64,000 nt of DNA from Rhodoferax sp. GTDB taxonomy: Bacteria > Pseudomonadota > Gammaproteobacteria > Burkholderiales > Burkholderiaceae_C. The stretch spans positions 281,315-345,314 of the forward strand of contig NZ_JAQTWL010000002.1 of the NCBI RefSeq assembly GCF_028689295.1, read 5' to 3'. The translations under genes and the position numbers were made by a program. Below the pieces are notes generated by a model. That model saw nothing but the letters and a program-made list of their open reading frames with translations. It was not told where the DNA came from and searched no databases. Below, one piece after another: positions 1 to 8,070 of this stretch (positions within the stretch are counted from its first letter, which is position 1; each line of letters begins with the position of its first letter).

Positions 1-540
1 CCCGCCATTCGCAGCTTTTGCACCCTTTATGTCGAGCTGATCCGCGGTGTGCCGCTGATCTCGGTGCTGTTCATGGCCTCGTTCATGTTCCCGCTGTTCA
101 TGCCGCCCGATGTCAAGATCGATGTGCTGGTGCGCGTGCTGGTGGGCATCACGCTGTTTGCCGCGGCTTATTCGGCCGAGGTCATTCGGGGCGGCCTGCA
201 GGCGGTACCCAAGGGCCAGGTCGAAGCTGCCGCCACACTGGGCTTGTCGTACTGGCAAACCCAGCGCAAGATCGTCCTGCCGCAGGCGCTGGCCATGGTG
301 GTGCCGGGCATCATGAACAACTTCATCTCCACCTTCAAGGACACCTCGCTGGTGACCATCGTGAGCCTGTACGAATTGACGGGCGCCATGAGCCTGGCGC
401 TCAATTCAGACGCCAACTGGCGGCCGTTCACCATTGAGGGCTACATCTTCATCGCGCTGATTTATTTTGTGTTTTGCTTCTCCATGTCGCGCTACAGCCA
501 CTGGGTGGAGACGCAGGTCAACAAGAGCAAATTGAGATAA
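1..540 (+). CDS. Polar amino-acid ABC transporter permease (5' truncated)
   Basis: Inner-membrane permease of a polar amino-acid importer of the glutamate/aspartate/glutamine type (HisM/GltK family). The reading frame is open from base 1, so the N-terminus lies outside the window; 179 residues remain. Seen: the start of the permease domain (YVELIRGVPLISVLFM), several hydrophobic helices, and the cytoplasmic EAA loop (EVIRGGLQAVPKGQ followed by EAAATLGLS) that docks on the ATPase. The ATPase gene follows 125 bases downstream on the same strand, so the two should form one transporter. Substrate cannot be read from the sequence. Confidence 0.93.
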   Translation, partial: PAIRSFCTLYVELIRGVPLISVLFMASFMFPLFMPPDVKIDVLVRVLVGITLFAAAYSAEVIRGGLQAVPKGQVEAAATLGLSYWQTQRKIVLPQALAMVVPGIMNNFISTFKDTSLVTIVSLYELTGAMSLALNSDANWRPFTIEGYIFIALIYFVFCFSMSRYSHWVETQVNKSKLR

Positions 541-552
541 CGGTTATGTACC

Positions 553-621
553 GTCATTGCGAGGAACCCCGCGACGCGGCAATCCATGAACCCTGGATTG
601 CCACGCTTCGCTCGCAATGAC
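553..621. repeat. Nested palindromic repeat (REP-like) between transporter genes
   Basis: Outer arms GTCATTGCGAG (553-563) and CTCGCAATGAC (611-621) are perfect inverted repeats. Inner arms GGCAATCCA (578-586) and TGGATTGCC (594-602) form a second nested stem. This layout matches the widespread REP/MITE-like palindromes built on TCATTGCGAG. It lies in the 125-base gap between permease and ATPase genes and could fold in the mRNA, affecting relative expression or stability. Confidence 0.75.
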
Positions 622-665
622 AAATTTCCTGTCCACGATTTTCAATACCTCAACAGATCATCATC

Positions 666-1424
666 ATGGCTGACACCAATACCTCCACCCCCATCATCAC
701 CTTTGACAAAGTCAACAAGTGGTACGGCAACAACTTTCATGTGCTGCGCGACATCGACCTGAGCGTGGCCAAGGGCGAGCGCATCGTCATCTGCGGGCCA
801 TCGGGCTCGGGCAAATCCACCCTGATCCGCTGCATCAACCGCCTCGAAGAACACCAGCAGGGCCACCTGATTGTCGATGGCACCGAACTGACCGACGACG
901 TCAAGGCGATTGACCGCGTGCGCAAGGAAGTCGGCATGGTGTTCCAGCAGTTCAACCTGTTCCCGCACCTCACGGTGCTGGAAAACCTGACGCTGTCGCC
1001 GATGTGGGTCGGCAAAATGCCCAAGAAAGAAGCCGAAGAAAAAGCCATGGTCCAGCTCAACCGGGTGCGCATCGCCGAACAGGCCAACAAGTACCCGCTG
1101 CAGCTTTCGGGCGGTCAGCAGCAGCGTGTGGCGATTGCCCGCGCCTTATGCCTGAAACCCAAGATCATGCTGTTCGACGAACCCACCAGCGCGCTCGACC
1201 CCGAGATGATCAAGGAAGTGCTCGACGTGATGATCGCCATGGCCGACGAAGGCATCACCATGCTCTGCGTCACGCACGAAATGGGATTTGCCAAGGCAGT
1301 GGCCGACCGCGTGATCTTCATGGACCAGGGCCAGATCGTCGAGCAAAACAACCCGCACGACTTCTTCAACAACCCGCAAAGCGAGCGCAGCAAGGACTTT
1401 TTGTCAAAGATCCTGGGACATTAA
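666..1424 (+). CDS. Polar amino-acid ABC transporter ATP-binding protein
   Basis: Cytoplasmic ATPase that powers the importer whose permease lies upstream (GlnQ/AapP/GltL family). 252 residues, normal length. Seen: Walker [10 protein letters not shown] at residues 44-52, Q-loop region [20 protein letters not shown] signature LSGGQQQR, Walker [14 protein letters not shown], and the switch histidine in [10 protein letters not shown] run of short Thr/Pro residues precedes the domain. The gene ends 4 bases past the 3' end of convergent pmbA. Start ATG 666 is the first in frame that keeps the whole domain. Confidence 0.95.
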   Translation: MADTNTSTPIITFDKVNKWYGNNFHVLRDIDLSVAKGERIVICGPSGSGKSTLIRCINRLEEHQQGHLIVDGTELTDDVKAIDRVRKEVGMVFQQFNLFPHLTVLENLTLSPMWVGKMPKKEAEEKAMVQLNRVRIAEQANKYPLQLSGGQQQRVAIARALCLKPKIMLFDEPTSALDPEMIKEVLDVMIAMADEGITMLCVTHEMGFAKAVADRVIFMDQGQIVEQNNPHDFFNNPQSERSKDFLSKILGH

Positions 1425-2860
1425 CTCCCGGCCACCTTCATCTTGCCGATGAGGATCGAGCCCACGGTTTTGGCGCCATAGTTGTAGGCATCGGCGCCCA
1501 CCGCCACGATGCCCTTGAGCATGGCCTTCATGTTGCCGGCAATGGTGATCTCGTGCACTGGATAAGCGATGCGGCCTTTTTCCACCCAGAAGCCGCTGGC
1601 CCCGCGCGAATAGTCGCCGGTCACGTAGTTGACGCCGCTGCCCATCAGCTCGGTCACAAATAGCCCGGTGCCCAGGCGCTGCAGCATGGCCTCCAGATCG
1701 TCGCCAGCGCGGGTCAGGCGCGACGTGAACACCAGGTTGTGCGAGCCGCCCGCATTGCCCGTGGTTTTCATGCCCAGTTTGCGCGCCGAGTAGCTGCCCA
1801 GAAAATAGCCCTGCACCCTGCCCGCCTCGACCACGCTGCGCGCCCGCACCCGCACGCCTTCGTCGTCAAACGGCGAGCTGCCCTTGCCGCGCTTGATGAA
1901 CGGGTCTTCCAGAATGTCAATGTGCTTGGGAAACACCGGTTTGCCCAAAGAATCGAGCAAAAAACTGCTCTTGCGGTACAGCGCGCCGCCGCTGACGGCC
2001 TGCACAAAGCTGCCCAGCAGGCCGGCGGCCAGCGGCGACTCGAACAGCACCGGGCATTCGGTGGTGGCGATCTTGCGGGCATGCAGGCGGCTCAAAGCGC
2101 GCTCGGCGGCATAACGCCCCACCGCCTCGGGGGAAGCCAGCTCGGCGGCATTGCGCTGCGAGCTGTACCAGTAGTCGCGCTGCATATCATCGCCGCGCCC
2201 GGCAATCGGCGACACCGACACCGAATGGCGCGAGCTGGCGTAGCCGCCGCGAAAGCCATGCGTGTGGGCGCTGAAAAAGTGCGACTGCTGGGCCGACACG
2301 CCAGCGCCCTCGCTGTTGGTAATACGCTTGTCCACGGCTAACGCAGCCGTCTCGGCCTGCAGCGCAATCTGCGCCGCCTGCTCGCTGGTGATCGTCCAGG
2401 GGAAAAACAACTCCAGGTCGGTGCGCTGCTCATCAGCGCGGGCAATGTCGGCCTCGTCGGGCAGCGCCGCAAACGGGTCTTCAGCGGTAAAACGGGCAAT
2501 GTCGAACGCGGCCTGCACGGTCTGCTCGATGGCCGCCTGCGAAAAATCGGAGGTGCTGGCGTTGCCGCGGCGCTGGCCCAGGTGCACGGTGATGCCGAGC
2601 GACTTGTCACGGTTGCGCTCCACGTTTTCCAGCTCGCCCTTGCGCACCGACACGCTCAGGCCGCAGCCCTCCGAGGCGTGCGCCGCGGCGTCGGTGGCGC
2701 CGAGTTTTTTGGCATGGGCCAGGGCCGAATCGACCAGACCTTCAAAAAAAGTGCGGCTGTAGCTGAAGCCATTGGCCGGCATATCGGCGCTTTTGTTTGA
2801 CGGGGTAGCGGCGGCGCGGCTCGACTTGGAAGCGCGCCTGGGGGTGTTGGATGTGTTCAT
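1421..2860 (-). CDS. pmbA: PmbA/TldE-type metalloprotease-complex subunit
   Basis: PmbA (TldE) pairs with TldD to form a cytoplasmic protease that in E. coli matures microcin B17 and degrades unfolded peptides. 479 residues. It lacks the HExxxH metal motif, as expected for the TldE partner. Family blocks seen include [18 protein letters not shown] sequence, [46 protein letters not shown], and the C-terminal [12 protein letters not shown]. The start at 2860 (MNTSNTPRR) is preferred over an upstream codon at 2899, which would overlap divergent darP. darP next door is a conserved neighbour in proteobacteria. Confidence 0.92.
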   Translation of the reverse strand: MNTSNTPRRASKSSRAAATPSNKSADMPANGFSYSRTFFEGLVDSALAHAKKLGATDAAAHASEGCGLSVSVRKGELENVERNRDKSLGITVHLGQRRGNASTSDFSQAAIEQTVQAAFDIARFTAEDPFAALPDEADIARADEQRTDLELFFPWTITSEQAAQIALQAETAALAVDKRITNSEGAGVSAQQSHFFSAHTHGFRGGYASSRHSVSVSPIAGRGDDMQRDYWYSSQRNAAELASPEAVGRYAAERALSRLHARKIATTECPVLFESPLAAGLLGSFVQAVSGGALYRKSSFLLDSLGKPVFPKHIDILEDPFIKRGKGSSPFDDEGVRVRARSVVEAGRVQGYFLGSYSARKLGMKTTGNAGGSHNLVFTSRLTRAGDDLEAMLQRLGTGLFVTELMGSGVNYVTGDYSRGASGFWVEKGRIAYPVHEITIAGNMKAMLKGIVAVGADAYNYGAKTVGSILIGKMKVAGS

Positions 2861-2882
2861 AGCGCGGCTATGATACTTGTCT

Positions 2883-3536
2883 ATGTCAAGAAAACTCAAA
2901 AAAGGCTATTTCGTGCGTGGCGAGTTCGTCGCCGAGGGCAGCGAGCGCGACCTGGAGCTCAAGGCCGAGCTCAAGGGCACCGACGACCAAAGCCGCACCG
3001 ACCTCAAACGCGAGAGCACCGAGCTGCAAAAGCTGGGCGCCGATTTGCTGGAACTGCGCGCCGATACGCTGGCCAGGCTGGACCTGTCCGACAAGTTCAA
3101 GGATGCAATTGAAGAAGCCAAACGCATCACCAACTTCGAGGGCAAGCGGCGCCAGATGCAGTTCATCGGCAAACTCATGCGCAAGCTCGAACCCGAGGTG
3201 CTCGAAGCCGTCAAAAAGGCGCTCCATGACGAAGCCACCGGCTCGGCCGCCGACAACCTGACGCTGCACCAGGCCGAGATCTGGCGCGACCGCCTGATTG
3301 CCGACGACGATGCCGCCGCCCAATGGATCACCCAGAACCCCGGCTGCGACAACCAGCAGCTGCGCGCGCTGATTCGCCAGGCGCGCAAGGACGCCAAGCC
3401 AGCCAAACCCGGCGCCCTGCCGCGCCATGGCCGCGCCTATCGCGAAATATTTCAACTGGTGCGCGAGCAGCTCGGCGCCATTCCGCCGCACGACCACACC
3501 GACACGCCTTTCAGCCCCGCCAGAGAAGCCTCATGA
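2883..3536 (+). CDS. darP: Ribosome biogenesis factor DarP (YjgA, DUF615)
   Basis: 217 residues. Family signatures are clear: SRKLKKGYFVRGEF at the N-terminus, DLSDKFKDAIEEAKRITNFEGKRR and MQFIGKLMRKLEPE in the middle, and FQLVREQLG near the end. In E. coli YjgA/DarP binds late 50S precursors and promotes large-subunit assembly. ATG 2883 is chosen; a TTG two codons upstream is less likely. It is divergent from pmbA and its stop overlaps the mogA start (ATGA), implying translational coupling. Confidence 0.93.
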   Translation: MSRKLKKGYFVRGEFVAEGSERDLELKAELKGTDDQSRTDLKRESTELQKLGADLLELRADTLARLDLSDKFKDAIEEAKRITNFEGKRRQMQFIGKLMRKLEPEVLEAVKKALHDEATGSAADNLTLHQAEIWRDRLIADDDAAAQWITQNPGCDNQQLRALIRQARKDAKPAKPGALPRHGRAYREIFQLVREQLGAIPPHDHTDTPFSPAREAS

Positions 3537-4147
3537 GTACCGCTGTTGCCAACCCCTACCCACCCGTCAAAATCGGCATCGTTTCGGTCAGCGACCGCGC
3601 CTCAGCCGGCATCTACGTTGACAAAGGCCTGCCCGCGCTGCAAGACTGGCTCAGCCGCGCTTTAAAGAACCCGCTGCAGTTCGAACCGCGCCTGATCCCT
3701 GACGAGCAGGCCGCTATTCAAGCAGCGCTGATCGAGCTGGTGGACGCCGGCTGCGCCCTGGTGCTCACCACCGGCGGCACCGGCCCGGCGCTGCGCGACG
3801 TCACCCCTGAAGCCACACTGGCCGTGGCGCACAAGGAAATGCCTGGCTTTGGCGAGCAGATGCGCCAGATCAGCCTGAACTTTGTGCCCACCGCGATTCT
3901 GTCGCGCCAGGTGGCGGTGATCCGCAACCAGACCCTCATCATCAACCTGCCGGGCCAGCCCAAGTCGATCGCCGAAACGCTGGAAGGCCTGCGCGACGCT
4001 GACGGCAAATCAGTGGTGCCCGGCATCTTTGCCGCCGTGCCCTATTGCATCGACCTGATCGGCGGGCCGTACCTGGAAGCCGATGAAGCGGTGTGCAAGG
4101 CCTGGCGCCCCAAAACTGCGGTCCGGAGTTTTCCCACTACACCATAG
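3533..4147 (+). CDS. mogA: Molybdopterin adenylyltransferase
   Basis: Adenylylates molybdopterin before molybdenum insertion in cofactor synthesis. 204 residues, matching E. coli MogA closely over the full length: KIGIVSVSDRASAGIYVDKG, LVLTTGGTGPALRDVTPEAT, KEMPGFGEQMRQISLNFVPTAILSRQ, LPGQPKSIAETLEG, and VPYCIDLIGGPYLE. The ATG overlaps the darP stop. Its last 11 bases overlap the 3' end of the convergent restriction-modification gene. Confidence 0.95.
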   Translation: MSTAVANPYPPVKIGIVSVSDRASAGIYVDKGLPALQDWLSRALKNPLQFEPRLIPDEQAAIQAALIELVDAGCALVLTTGGTGPALRDVTPEATLAVAHKEMPGFGEQMRQISLNFVPTAILSRQVAVIRNQTLIINLPGQPKSIAETLEGLRDADGKSVVPGIFAAVPYCIDLIGGPYLEADEAVCKAWRPKTAVRSFPTTP

Positions 4148-7100
4148 CGTCTGATCGGGCCAGGTTCAGCGCCAGCAGGCGCTTGAGGATTTCGTCGTCG
4201 GGCATGGCTGGCGTGTAGTCTGTCCAGCCGTAAGCAGCGGCCACGGCCTGATCAAGTTGCTGGTGCGCCATGCTGAGCCAGGCTGGTCTGGCGTTGTAGA
4301 GATTGGTGAGCGTGCGTTTTTGCAGGGCCTTGAGGTCAGCCTCGGTGATGCCGGGCTTGGGCTCGATGCGGTCGGGGTAAGGCGACTTGTCCAGCCCCAG
4401 CGGTGTGACTTCGGGCACCTTGTGCGTCCACTCGGGCGGGTTCAGCCAGTGCTCCCTAAGATCGTTGAGTTTCTTGGCGGCGTTGGCGATTTGGATGGCC
4501 GCTTGACGCAAGTTTTGTGCGCCTTGACCCGGCAGGGCTGGCTCGGACGCCGGGGGCTCATACGCTTCGCTTTTTAAAATCGCCCCCGACATCCGAGCCA
4601 CCCCCGCCTTTAACGGTTGTTCTTGCAACTGCGCGGGGATCAGGGCACCGGTTTCCAGTAACTCGGTTTGCTGGTGGGCAGTGTCGGCGGGCGTGAGGCC
4701 TGCGGGGAAGGGGAAGGTTTCGAAGCAGGATTTGGCGTTGTAGGTTGGGTCGTTGCCCACACCGTGCATGGACGCTTGCGCCAGTGACCAGGCTTCGTGA
4801 GTGCGTGAACTCAGGATGCCGAAAGTCGTGTCGTCTGCTCGGGCAACAATGAGTAACCTTGAATCTGGTGAAACCGATACTGGCAACCAGGAAAAATATC
4901 GGTACTTTGCAACTCGCGGTGTCACCACATACCGAATAAGACCTTTAACGCCTTGTCGCATATCCGCGCCATTGCGACCAAATCGCCACCAATTTTCTCT
5001 GCGACCACGATCATTGTTCAATTCGCGCTCAGGTTTTACATGCAAAGTGACATAGCTGAATGGCTCTTGATACAAGGCCGCATCAACCAGTGCCGTACTA
5101 ACGCCATAGTCAATAACCCAATGGTCTTTTGGCCTGTCTGACATGTCTGATCCATTGCGCCAAGGCAATAACACCTCAGCATTTGACCGGCCGTGTGGGT
5201 TGGGCAAACTCAACCATTGCCTAGCCAAAGCGCCGTCAATCTCAAAAGGACCAGATTTTTCGGCTCCTTTGAAGGCTGCTGCACCGTTTGCGGGCAGCGG
5301 ATGCGCTTCCGTTAAATTCAAACCGTTACCACCCGTCAGGTCAGCGTGGATAGCGGCAACAGTTTGCCCGTTCAACATGACATTCTGACAACCCGATTTT
5401 TCAGGAACGGCAGCAGCAAAACAGATCAGCGACACGCGTACTGCAGCACCCTCGTTGACCCAGGACTCATCGCTCCAGGCATCCACTATTTTGGCAGTCG
5501 CGCAAATGGCCGTCAGCACGGCGCGGTTCGAACCAGCACGTATTGACTGCGTTGCGACCAGTCCGGCAGCCTCCAGCCCATCGCTTTCAATCGCTATCCT
5601 CGCCTTGTCGAACCAGTAACACACCAGATCAGCGCCACCCGGCACACGACCCGAAAACACGGTGTCGAGCGCCTTGAAGTAATCGTCACCCAATTCCCGG
5701 CGCTTCTTGCTGCCACCCAAAAACGGCGGGTTGCCGATCACCACATTGGCTTTGGGCCAGATGGCTTCCCGAACGCCCGCAGAACCGGGGTCAGAGCCCG
5801 AGTTTTGCTGCGCAAAATCGGGATCCGACCCCACTTCTGCTGCACCTGGTTCTTCCACATCAACGGGCGATCCGACGTCCAGGGGCGTGGGTGGGGCGGA
5901 TGTCGGGGGCGATTTTAAAAAGCGAAGCGTATGAGCCCCCGGCGTCTGCCCTGCCCGCGGCCCGGGTTCAGGGCAGAGCGTTTCAACGGTCGCTGTTGAA
6001 TTGGGGTCAGAGCCCGAGTTTCTCTTCGCGAAATCGGGATCCGACCCCAATTCAACGGGAAAAGTAAGCAGCGCATCGCGGCACTCGATGTGGTCCAGCG
6101 GCTCCAGCACCGGGTTGGTCTTGAACTCGTAGCCGTGCGCCATGCGCCACTGCAGTTCGCCAATCCAGACCGTGACGCGGGCCAGTTCGGCGGCGTATTC
6201 GTTGAGCTCGATGCCCAGCACATTGTGCGGGCCGGTGACCAGATCGGCCTCGCGGTCGAGCCCGCACATGGCGGCATCCAAATGGCTTTTGTGCTCGATG
6301 TCCTTGAGCGCCTTGAGGCCCATGAACAAAAAGTTGCCACTGCCACACGCCGGATCCAGCACGCGGTAGTTCCTGAGGTCTTCCAGCCACAAGACGAACC
6401 TGGCTTTGCCGCCTTGATAGTGCTTGTCGCCCTTCTTTTTGCTCTTGCTCAGCAGCGCCCGGATGTCCTGCGCCACCAGTTCCCATTTTTGAAGTAACGG
6501 ACGGCTCAGCACGGGCTCGATGATGCGCAAAATGGTGGCCGGGTCGGTGTAATGGGCGCCGAGCTGGCTGCGTTTGGCGGGGTCCAGGCCGCGCTCGAAC
6601 AGCGTGCCGAAGATCGACACATCGATGGCCGACCAGTTCAGCGCGGCGGCATTGCGCAGTTCGGTCACTTCCATGATGCTCAAGGCGGGCACCTTGACTT
6701 TTTTGAACAGACCGCCGTTGAACCAGGGAATGTCGTCGTTGCCGTACAGGCCGCCGTCGCACATGGCAATGAACAGGTTGGTCAGGCCCCGGGTGAGTTT
6801 GTCGGCGGTGAGCTGCTTGTTGTTGACCAGGCCCTCGAACATGCGCGCGGGCAGCAGGCCCACGTCTTCGGCAAAAAAACAGAACAGGCACTGGGTCAGG
6901 AAGTGGGCAACTTCGTCGGGGTCGTTGTCACGCTTGCGCAGGCCATCGGCCAGCGTGGCAAAACTTCTGGCAGCGGCTTCGGTGATGTCGCGGCTGGTTT
7001 TCTTGGGGCGAAAGCTCTCGGGGTCGGTCCACAGGCGGCGCAGCAGCGCCTGCTTGGCGGGCTGGTCCAGCTCGCCAAGCAACACGGTGTGGACTTCGGA

Positions 7101-7460
7101 CGGGTGGCCGTTGAACTGGGTGTGGATGCGAATGGTGAGGCGGTCGCACACCACCAGCAGCGGCGGATTGGAAAGCGCCAGGCTGTAGGTGAGCAGCTGC
7201 TTGAGCGCGGTGTCCAGGCTCTTGCCGGGAGCCTTGTTTTCCCAGGCGAAATGGTTGCGCATGAACACGTCGGCATAACCCCGCGCCTCGCCCAGCACCA
7301 GCGTGTCCTGCTCAAAAATGTAGTCGCCCGAGCTGCCTGGCTTGGGCACACCCAGCAACTGGCACAGATCCATGAAGTGCGCCTGCGCGCCCTGGCGCTC
7401 GTTGAGCTCAAAGGCCGGGCCACCGGGGCCCCAGTTGGCGATGAAGTCTTGGGGGCTCAT
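4137..7460 (-). CDS. MmeI-like single-chain restriction-modification enzyme (type IIL/IIG)
   Basis: Predicted fused endonuclease, N6-adenine methyltransferase and specificity protein of 1107 residues. N-terminal nuclease: D64, nine residues, E74-x-K76 (YADVFMRNHFAWENK), the D-x9-ExK spacing of MmeI. Then a helical spacer with LGAHYT; SAM motif I in VLDPACGSGNFL near 367-378; catalytic motif IV in VVIGNPPFLGG near 577; a target-recognition region; and a C-terminal domain rich in W and P. Residues about 470-564, between motif I and motif IV, form an extra segment made largely of palindromic repeats read in frame (GSDPDFAKRNSGSDP and GSDPDFAQQNSGSDP). A third repeat lies near residue 957. It starts 10 bases after brnA, so it is likely co-transcribed. 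The middle (about 4800-5600) is visibly more AT-rich than flanking genes, suggesting transfer or specificity-domain exchange. Recognition sequence unknown. Confidence 0.88.
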   Translation of the reverse strand: MSPQDFIANWGPGGPAFELNERQGAQAHFMDLCQLLGVPKPGSSGDYIFEQDTLVLGEARGYADVFMRNHFAWENKAPGKSLDTALKQLLTYSLALSNPPLLVVCDRLTIRIHTQFNGHPSEVHTVLLGELDQPAKQALLRRLWTDPESFRPKKTSRDITEAAARSFATLADGLRKRDNDPDEVAHFLTQCLFCFFAEDVGLLPARMFEGLVNNKQLTADKLTRGLTNLFIAMCDGGLYGNDDIPWFNGGLFKKVKVPALSIMEVTELRNAAALNWSAIDVSIFGTLFERGLDPAKRSQLGAHYTDPATILRIIEPVLSRPLLQKWELVAQDIRALLSKSKKKGDKHYQGGKARFVLWLEDLRNYRVLDPACGSGNFLFMGLKALKDIEHKSHLDAAMCGLDREADLVTGPHNVLGIELNEYAAELARVTVWIGELQWRMAHGYEFKTNPVLEPLDHIECRDALLTFPVELGSDPDFAKRNSGSDPNSTATVETLCPEPGPRAGQTPGAHTLRFLKSPPTSAPPTPLDVGSPVDVEEPGAAEVGSDPDFAQQNSGSDPGSAGVREAIWPKANVVIGNPPFLGGSKKRRELGDDYFKALDTVFSGRVPGGADLVCYWFDKARIAIESDGLEAAGLVATQSIRAGSNRAVLTAICATAKIVDAWSDESWVNEGAAVRVSLICFAAAVPEKSGCQNVMLNGQTVAAIHADLTGGNGLNLTEAHPLPANGAAAFKGAEKSGPFEIDGALARQWLSLPNPHGRSNAEVLLPWRNGSDMSDRPKDHWVIDYGVSTALVDAALYQEPFSYVTLHVKPERELNNDRGRRENWWRFGRNGADMRQGVKGLIRYVVTPRVAKYRYFSWLPVSVSPDSRLLIVARADDTTFGILSSRTHEAWSLAQASMHGVGNDPTYNAKSCFETFPFPAGLTPADTAHQQTELLETGALIPAQLQEQPLKAGVARMSGAILKSEAYEPPASEPALPGQGAQNLRQAAIQIANAAKKLNDLREHWLNPPEWTHKVPEVTPLGLDKSPYPDRIEPKPGITEADLKALQKRTLTNLYNARPAWLSMAHQQLDQAVAAAYGWTDYTPAMPDDEILKRLLALNLARSDAMV
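4546..4595 (-). repeat. 50-bp palindromic element, copy A (inside the R-M gene)
   Basis: A 50-bp sequence identical to the reverse complement of 5897-5946. It has its own imperfect stem (CGGGGGC and GCCCCCG) around an AT-richer loop (TTTTTAAAAT). It is translated in frame near residues 956-972 as GAILKSEAYEPPASE-type sequence. Confidence 0.85.
5787..5832. repeat. 46-bp palindrome GGGGTC...GACCCC, copy 1 (inside the R-M gene)
   Basis: Near-palindrome beginning GGGGTCAGAGCCCGAGTTTT and ending AATCGGGATCCGACCCC. It encodes GSDPDFAQQNSGSDP in frame. The type resembles REP elements often found near REP-associated transposases; no such transposase is present in the window. It is 216 bp (72 codons) from copy 2, in the same orientation. 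Confidence 0.85.
5897..5946 (+). repeat. 50-bp palindromic element, copy B (inverted relative to copy A)
   Basis: Exact inverted copy of 4546-4595, read in the opposite orientation and frame by the same gene as PGAHTLRFLKSPPTSAPP. It lies between the two 46-bp palindromes and upstream (in the sense of the gene) of methyltransferase motif IV. Confidence 0.85.
5995..6056. repeat. 46-bp palindrome GGGGTC...GACCCC, copy 2, with extended arms
   Basis: Core 6003-6048 matches copy 1 in both ends. The loop-proximal stem differs in a compensatory way (TTTC with GAAA here, TTTT with AAAA in copy 1). Flanks GTTGAA (5995-6000) and TTCAAC (6051-6056) extend the palindrome. It encodes GSDPDFAKRNSGSDP in frame. 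Confidence 0.85.
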
Positions 7461-7470
7461 CAAACCGCGT

Positions 7471-7737
7471 TCATTGGGTATGCAATTTTTCCTGTAGCCA
7501 GACCTTGATCAGTGACTGGTAAGGCACGTCCCTGGAATTGGCCGCCGTCTTGATGCCGTCCAGCAAATGCTGCGGTAACCTCAAGGAGATGGTTTTTGTG
7601 GTGGGTTTGAGATTGGGCAGGCTGACGTTTTTGGCTGTCGTCCAATCGACAAATTCGGCGGAGTCATGCGCCTCCCAAAACTCTTGCTCTTGAGATTCGT
7701 TGGCAAATTGCGGCAGGGGTTTAAGTTTTTTGTTCAT
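7471..7737 (-). CDS. brnA: BrnA-family antitoxin
   Basis: 88 residues. The C-terminal half (TTKTISLRLPQHLLDGIKTAANSR and DVPYQSLIKVWLQEKL) is a ribbon-helix-helix DNA-binding segment typical of BrnA/CopG antitoxins. The N-terminal part with FWEAHDSAEFVDW is the family's toxin-contacting region. It overlaps the 3' end of brnT by 17 bases, with the toxin gene first as is usual for brnTA. Expected role: neutralise BrnT and repress the shared promoter. The R-M gene begins 10 bases downstream. Confidence 0.9.
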   Translation of the reverse strand: MNKKLKPLPQFANESQEQEFWEAHDSAEFVDWTTAKNVSLPNLKPTTKTISLRLPQHLLDGIKTAANSRDVPYQSLIKVWLQEKLHTQ

Positions 7738-8020
7738 AAATCGCTCTTTCTTTACGGTGCATGTCTCTGGCTGAAATGACCCGAATCAAGGTGGCAGCTT
7801 GCCTCAAGGTAAGAGTAAGGTGCAGTAATCGTCCCAAATCAGTTTTACCCAGAGCATGCAGTCGCGGTTCAAGCTGACTATGATTTGCGTCGGCAAGCAT
7901 TAGCAACGGCTGATGAAAAAAAACCTGCTCAGCCTCACTCATGGAGACACCATGCTTGTCGTTCTTGCGCCGGTTGCCTTCGTCCCAGTCAAAGCCGACT
8001 ATTGCATCAAAATCAATCAT
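7721..8020 (-). CDS. brnT: BrnT-family ribonuclease toxin
   Basis: 99 residues, normal length for BrnT, a RelE-fold mRNA-cleaving toxin. Family pattern seen: VGFDWDEGNRRKNDKHGVSMSEAEQVF, a D-A-N-H-S motif, an E-x-R-x(n)-LGKT stretch, LTLTLRQ, and the C-terminal IRVISARDMHRKERAIYE that contains the conserved R and ER residues. It is the first gene of the brnT-brnA-R-M run. A promoter-like pair lies directly upstream. The base composition is lower in GC than neighbouring housekeeping genes. Confidence 0.9.
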   Translation of the reverse strand: MIDFDAIVGFDWDEGNRRKNDKHGVSMSEAEQVFFHQPLLMLADANHSQLEPRLHALGKTDLGRLLHLTLTLRQAATLIRVISARDMHRKERAIYEQKT

Positions 8021-8036
8021 ATTTGAATATTATCAT

Positions 8037-8066
8037 CATATACAACCAGTTTAAATACACAGTCAA
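8037..8066 (-). promoter_or_regulatory. Candidate brnTA promoter
   Basis: On the minus strand a -35-like TTGACT (8061-8066) is followed after 18 bases by TATATG (8037-8042), 17 bases upstream of the brnT start codon. The AT-rich segment from here to the ATG has short ATAT-type symmetry and could hold the BrnA operator. The -10 match is weak. Confidence 0.5.
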
Positions 8067-8070
8067 GCCA

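Noticed and set aside
2858..2899. Longer N-terminus for PmbA starting at 2899
   Set aside because: It would overlap divergent darP, and the added residues show no family similarity.
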